A program made the position numbers and the translations under genes. The notes beneath the pieces were generated by a model. That model was not told the DNA's origin and made no database searches. It was given only the letters and a program-made list of their open reading frames with translations. This document shows positions 61,069 through 64,000 of a stretch of 64,000 nt of DNA, one piece after another. The stretch's first letter is position 1. Each line of letters opens with the position of its first letter. The DNA comes from Deltaproteobacteria bacterium RBG_13_43_22 (GTDB taxonomy: Bacteria; Desulfobacterota; RBG-13-43-22), in assembly GCA_001797675.1 (NCBI GenBank), contig MGQB01000026.1, forward strand, positions 1 through 64,000, read 5' to 3'.

Positions 61069-62292
61069 ATGTATTTATATCTAAACAAAAACTATTCGGC
61101 CTTTTTGTTTTCTCTTTTTTTTATTTCCTTATGTTTTCTCCCCTGCCTTTCCTGGGCGGATAAAAAAATTGTCAAGCTGGGGTTTGTGGCCGATATCACC
61201 GGGTCGGGTTTTTTGATCGCCCTGTCGCAGAAAAACGCCTTGGAACTGGGGATTGAAGAGATCAATTCCTCCGGAGGTCTTCTGGGCAGAAAAGTGGAGC
61301 TGATCATCCGCGATTCGCAGTTAAAACCCGAATTGGGAGCGGCCCTGGCCCGGGATTTGATCCGGAAGGACAAGGTCGATTTCTTAATTGGCCCCACCAG
61401 CCCATCCGTTGCCCTGGCCGTTTCCCAGGTATGCAAAGAGAAAAAAAAATTAATTTATTTTCACGCCGCCAACAATGAAAGGATAACCACCGAACAGGGA
61501 CACCGCTACCTGTTTCAGGTTATTCCCAATACCTATATGGAAGGTCAGGCCGTGGCCGACTTTCTTTCCAAGAAAGCCTATAGAAAAATCGCCATCATCG
61601 GTCCGGATATTGAGTATGGTCAAAGCCAGGCTGCCGCCTTTAAAAAACGGCTGTCCGAACTCAGTCCCTCGGCCCAGGTGGTCAAAGAACTCTGGTCCAA
61701 ACTGGGGGAACAGGACTATGGTCCCTATATAACCGCCTTGAATTCCAGCAGGCCGGAGGTGATTTATGCCATCCTCTGGAGCGGCGATCTGGCCGGATTT
61801 ATCCGACAAGGCCGGACCATGGGACTGTTTCCTGGTGTTCGTTTAATCGGTCTTTTTGATTACGATCTGTTCAAGGGTTTGGGTGAGGATATGATGCCTA
61901 AACTTTACGGCTTTGACCGAGCCCCCTTTTATGCCCTGGACAATCCTCAGATGAAGGCCTTTGTGGAAAAATACAGGACCAGGACCGGGGAGTATCCCTC
62001 GGCCTGGGCTGTTACCGTTTATGACGGACTGACTGCTTTAAGAAGGGCGGTGGAAAAGGCCAAGTCTATCGAGACCGAAAAAGTCATCAATGCACTCGAA
62101 GGCCTGCAATGGCATTCTTTGCGCGGCCCCCTTTTTATTCGTCCCTATGATCATATGGCCAACTGCGGGGTCTATTTCGGAATTACCCATAAAGAAGCCA
62201 AATATTCTTTTTATATCATGAAAGAGACTACCTATATTCCGGGACAGGAAGTCTGGCATTCGGTGGAGGAAATCAAGGCAATGCGCAAATAG
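61069..62292 (+). CDS. ABC-type substrate-binding protein, amino-acid/amide type
   Basis: A 407-residue periplasmic binding protein (Peripla_BP_6, the LivJ/urea/amide class). A signal peptide (LFSLFFISLCFLPCLSWA) precedes VKLGFVADITGSGF. The two-lobed core has 'LVRD'-type RDSQLKPELGAALARDLI and LIGPTSPSVALAVS. The ATG at 61069 is chosen over 61045 because GGGAGGGG lies between them. No permease or ATPase genes accompany it. A diverged fragment of a paralogue is at 63848-63954. Confidence 0.88.
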   Translation: MYLYLNKNYSAFLFSLFFISLCFLPCLSWADKKIVKLGFVADITGSGFLIALSQKNALELGIEEINSSGGLLGRKVELIIRDSQLKPELGAALARDLIRKDKVDFLIGPTSPSVALAVSQVCKEKKKLIYFHAANNERITTEQGHRYLFQVIPNTYMEGQAVADFLSKKAYRKIAIIGPDIEYGQSQAAAFKKRLSELSPSAQVVKELWSKLGEQDYGPYITALNSSRPEVIYAILWSGDLAGFIRQGRTMGLFPGVRLIGLFDYDLFKGLGEDMMPKLYGFDRAPFYALDNPQMKAFVEKYRTRTGEYPSAWAVTVYDGLTALRRAVEKAKSIETEKVINALEGLQWHSLRGPLFIRPYDHMANCGVYFGITHKEAKYSFYIMKETTYIPGQEVWHSVEEIKAMRK

Positions 62293-62522
62293 CAAAAGCT
62301 TCAAGTGAAAGGCTTGGAAATTAAAACCTTTGAATCCTGTTTTCGTACTGAAGATATGGGTGTTGCCGATCTGCCATAGAAGATTTTGGCCCAAACAATC
62401 ATTTCATCGTTTACTAAGAGCTTTTGTGTCTACATCGACGATCATCCGTGAGGATTTAATGTCCCAAAAACTTGGTGAGCAGAGTCAATAAGCAATTTTC
62501 AAAGGATCCGAAGGTCCAAGAT

Positions 62523-63131
62523 TCAAAAGTCCTCGGACTGACTTGCGCAACCCGCAGACGGCCGGCCGGCAAGCCAAACATTTTCGAGCCAGAAGCATTC
62601 CCAGCGCCACTTGCCACCGCCCAGCCTAACCAGACAGAGAGCCTCGCGGGTCCCGTTAGGACGGCGAAGAATCTGGCCAAAGAAATCCATGAAATTAATT
62701 TTCAGGTTCCGGTACAGCCCGTCGAGGACGCTGTTTTCCTTGTTGGCCTGGTAGTCAAGCCACAAACCAAGGAAAACATTACCCCCAAAGCGTATAAAGC
62801 CGGGCTTTTCTTCTTTCAGGCGGCGGAGTTTCTCCTCGCCTTTAACCGTTTCCTCGCTTTCCCGAAGACCAGTCTCGAAAAGAAACTTGGCGATTTCGAT
62901 CTCGGAGAGAGTCAATGAGCGCAGATCGATATCTTCCTCGCCCGAACGTCCATTGCCATCGACCGGACCTTTCCAGGTCATCCAACTTTTGCCAAGAAAC
63001 TCAGCAGGATCAAACGGTTTGGCCAGAACAGACTTCGGATCTCCGATATTAAAACGACCTTCAATACCATTCGGTTGCTGAGCTTGCTTATCACTCCCAA
63101 ATAACTTCCCCATGATACTTTTGATAGCCAT
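62523..63131 (-). CDS. Hypothetical protein, unrecognised
   Basis: A 202-residue soluble protein of no family I recognise. The middle part is charged and helical ([20 protein letters not shown]), followed by [18 protein letters not shown]. The C-terminal fifth ([20 protein letters not shown]) is tryptophan-rich. A frame extends to 63218, but AGGAGGT precedes the ATG at 63131. The last dozen codons lack conservation cues and may be read-through into noncoding DNA. A small membrane protein gene lies just upstream. Confidence 0.55.
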   Translation of the reverse strand: MAIKSIMGKLFGSDKQAQQPNGIEGRFNIGDPKSVLAKPFDPAEFLGKSWMTWKGPVDGNGRSGEEDIDLRSLTLSEIEIAKFLFETGLRESEETVKGEEKLRRLKEEKPGFIRFGGNVFLGLWLDYQANKENSVLDGLYRNLKINFMDFFGQILRRPNGTREALCLVRLGGGKWRWECFWLENVWLAGRPSAGCASQSEDF

Positions 63132-63180
63132 GACGACACCTCCTAATTTTCTATTTAACTTCACTGCATCAGTGCAGCTA

Positions 63181-63393
63181 TTAGAAAAATTTATCTCCGT
63201 TAGGTTTGGCCCCGGCATGCTTGATAACCAGCCCGATTACAATAACGCCTATCAGACTTAAAGTTAGAACCACCCAGGGTTTGTACAGAAAGCCAAGGAG
63301 GAAAGCGGATAAAAAGACGAGGGCAATTCCCAGCGATAAAACCAGACTGTTGGGGATTATTCTTCTCGAGATCTCGTTCAAAGGAACCTCCAA
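63181..63393 (-). CDS. Small two-helix membrane protein
   Basis: A 70-residue protein with two predicted helices (about residues 15-34 and 38-58), flanked by [11 protein letters not shown] and [16 protein letters not shown] is a poor ribosome site, so the start is uncertain. It lies 50 bases upstream of the hypothetical gene at 62523 and may be co-transcribed with it. Function unknown. Confidence 0.5.
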   Translation of the reverse strand: MEVPLNEISRRIIPNSLVLSLGIALVFLSAFLLGFLYKPWVVLTLSLIGVIVIGLVIKHAGAKPNGDKFF

Positions 63394-63847
63394 AAATAAA
63401 AACCGCTGTCAAAACGACTGTTCCGACAGCGGCCCGACCATCGTGGAATTCCTCCGGAGATATTTCTCCGGACCCTAAAACGAATTAAACTCTTTTTAAA
63501 TTTATATTATCTAAAAATATTATAAGTCAAAAACGTTAATAAGCTTTAGCGGGATCATTCGTCTGGAATTAGTTGATCAACGATTATCGCTGGTATCTCT
63601 CGGGGACTTTCGAAACCTTAAAATCAACATTACAGGAGCCCCCAAGTTTCCTCGAACCTGTCCTCACCTGACCGAATTCAATAAGTATAGTTGACTACAA
63701 GTCTTCTTTAGAGAACCGGACTGAAAGCGAATGATTATGGGTTGAAAGTTAGCAGAACACCCGCGCACTAACTGCCAGGGCTGTGACAGGCGCGACCATC
63801 AGGTTCATGCGGATGTTAGGCCGCCAGTCGCGATCGACACCCGTGGA
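63394..63847. other. Intergenic region near the window end
   Basis: About 450 bases without a gene. A palindrome TCCGGAGATATTTCTCCGGA lies at about 63450-63470, and GCTGTC/GACAGC arms flank a short loop near 63406-63434. The rest is AT-rich or featureless. Confidence 0.45.
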
Positions 63848-63954
63848 ATACCTTCGGCCTGGGCCGTTACCGTTTATGACGGATTGATGGCTTTGAAAAA
63901 GGTGGTGAAAAAGGCCAAGTCCCTCGAGACCGAAAAAGTCATTGATTCCATCGT
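63848..63954 (+). pseudogene. Fragment of an ABC substrate-binding protein gene
   Basis: It translates as PSAWAVTVYDGLMALKKVV and KKAKSLETEKVIDS, matching PSAWAVTVYDGLTALRRAV and EKAKSIETEKVINA of the intact protein at 61069. Similarity stops at about 63950, directly before a perfect hairpin (63956-63990). No start codon or other domain is present. Confidence 0.82.
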
Positions 63955-63955
63955 T

Positions 63956-63990
63956 GGACAACCGCCGGTGTTTTTCACAGGCGGTTGTCC
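63956..63990. repeat. Perfect hairpin at the break of the gene fragment
   Basis: GGACAACCGCC (63956-63966) and GGCGGTTGTCC (63980-63990) are exact inverted arms with a 13-base loop. It sits exactly where similarity to the solute-binding protein gene ends, so it may mark a recombination or insertion boundary. Confidence 0.65.
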
Positions 63991-64000
63991 ACTTTTATCT

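Noticed and set aside
63955-63991. attC-like recombination site suggested by the hairpin
   Set aside because: GTTGGAC fits one core consensus, but the second core does not match and the order of the two cores is reversed. It is only noted as a hairpin.

Overview
The window looks like part of a chromosome from an anaerobic, CoA-ester-metabolising bacterium of the Desulfobacterota (former Deltaproteobacteria) type. This is an inference. It rests on the density of acyl-CoA enzymes, paired MaoC hydratases, cysteine-rich 4Fe-4S proteins, a molybdopterin oxidoreductase, SelA, an Mrp/Mbh-type membrane module, many intergenic repeats built from short units, and the absence of obvious oxygen-respiration genes. 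No rRNA, tRNA, CRISPR array or intact transposase was recognised.

Region 1 (about 0.1-9.7 kb) holds CoA-ester genes: an epoxide-hydrolase-like hydrolase, an SDR, a crotonase that looks like an enoyl-CoA isomerase, a Tat-exported DUF362 protein, the alpha half of an NDP-forming acyl-CoA synthetase, a sirtuin and a two-gene MaoC hydratase. Region 2 (about 10-21.6 kb) has a molybdopterin oxidoreductase with a DinB protein, a lone carboxyltransferase, a membrane protein with a Cys-rich tail, a GC-rich aminotransferase, an acyl-ACP thioesterase, an MDR oxidoreductase and a HepT/MntA toxin-antitoxin pair. Two cargoes here, the aminotransferase and the toxin-antitoxin pair, lie between direct repeats. 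Region 3 (21.6-28 kb) is a minus-strand operon of an active SDR, a degenerate SDR, a Cys-rich Fe-S protein and a CocE-type hydrolase, with recJ upstream.

Region 4 (28-39.5 kb) has selA, a beta-barrel-like protein, a cupin, acetyl-CoA synthetase, an OxlT-like carrier, an AcuC-like deacetylase and a two-component pair. A 300-bp palindromic element lies in front of acs. Region 5 (39.6-44 kb) is a thiolase / FAS1-type dehydratase / MaoC / Cys-rich Fe-S operon that partly mirrors regions 1 and 3. Region 6 (44-51.7 kb) has envelope proteins, an MFS carrier, small zinc-ribbon proteins and a P-type cation ATPase. Region 7 (52-59.6 kb) is a tightly overlapping eleven-gene Mrp/Mbh-like cluster with three antiporter-type subunits and no redox subunit. 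Region 8 (59.6-64 kb) has a TauE/SafE permease, an orphan solute-binding protein and unknown small genes.

Decayed fragments of genes whose relatives are still intact in this window (histidine kinase, MFS carrier, solute-binding protein) occur at 39.5, 59.6 and 63.85 kb. With the dispersed repeats they show that this stretch has been rearranged repeatedly. The most unusual items are the Mrp/Mbh-like cluster, the active plus degenerate SDR pair, the repeat-bounded cargoes and the two long palindromic elements.
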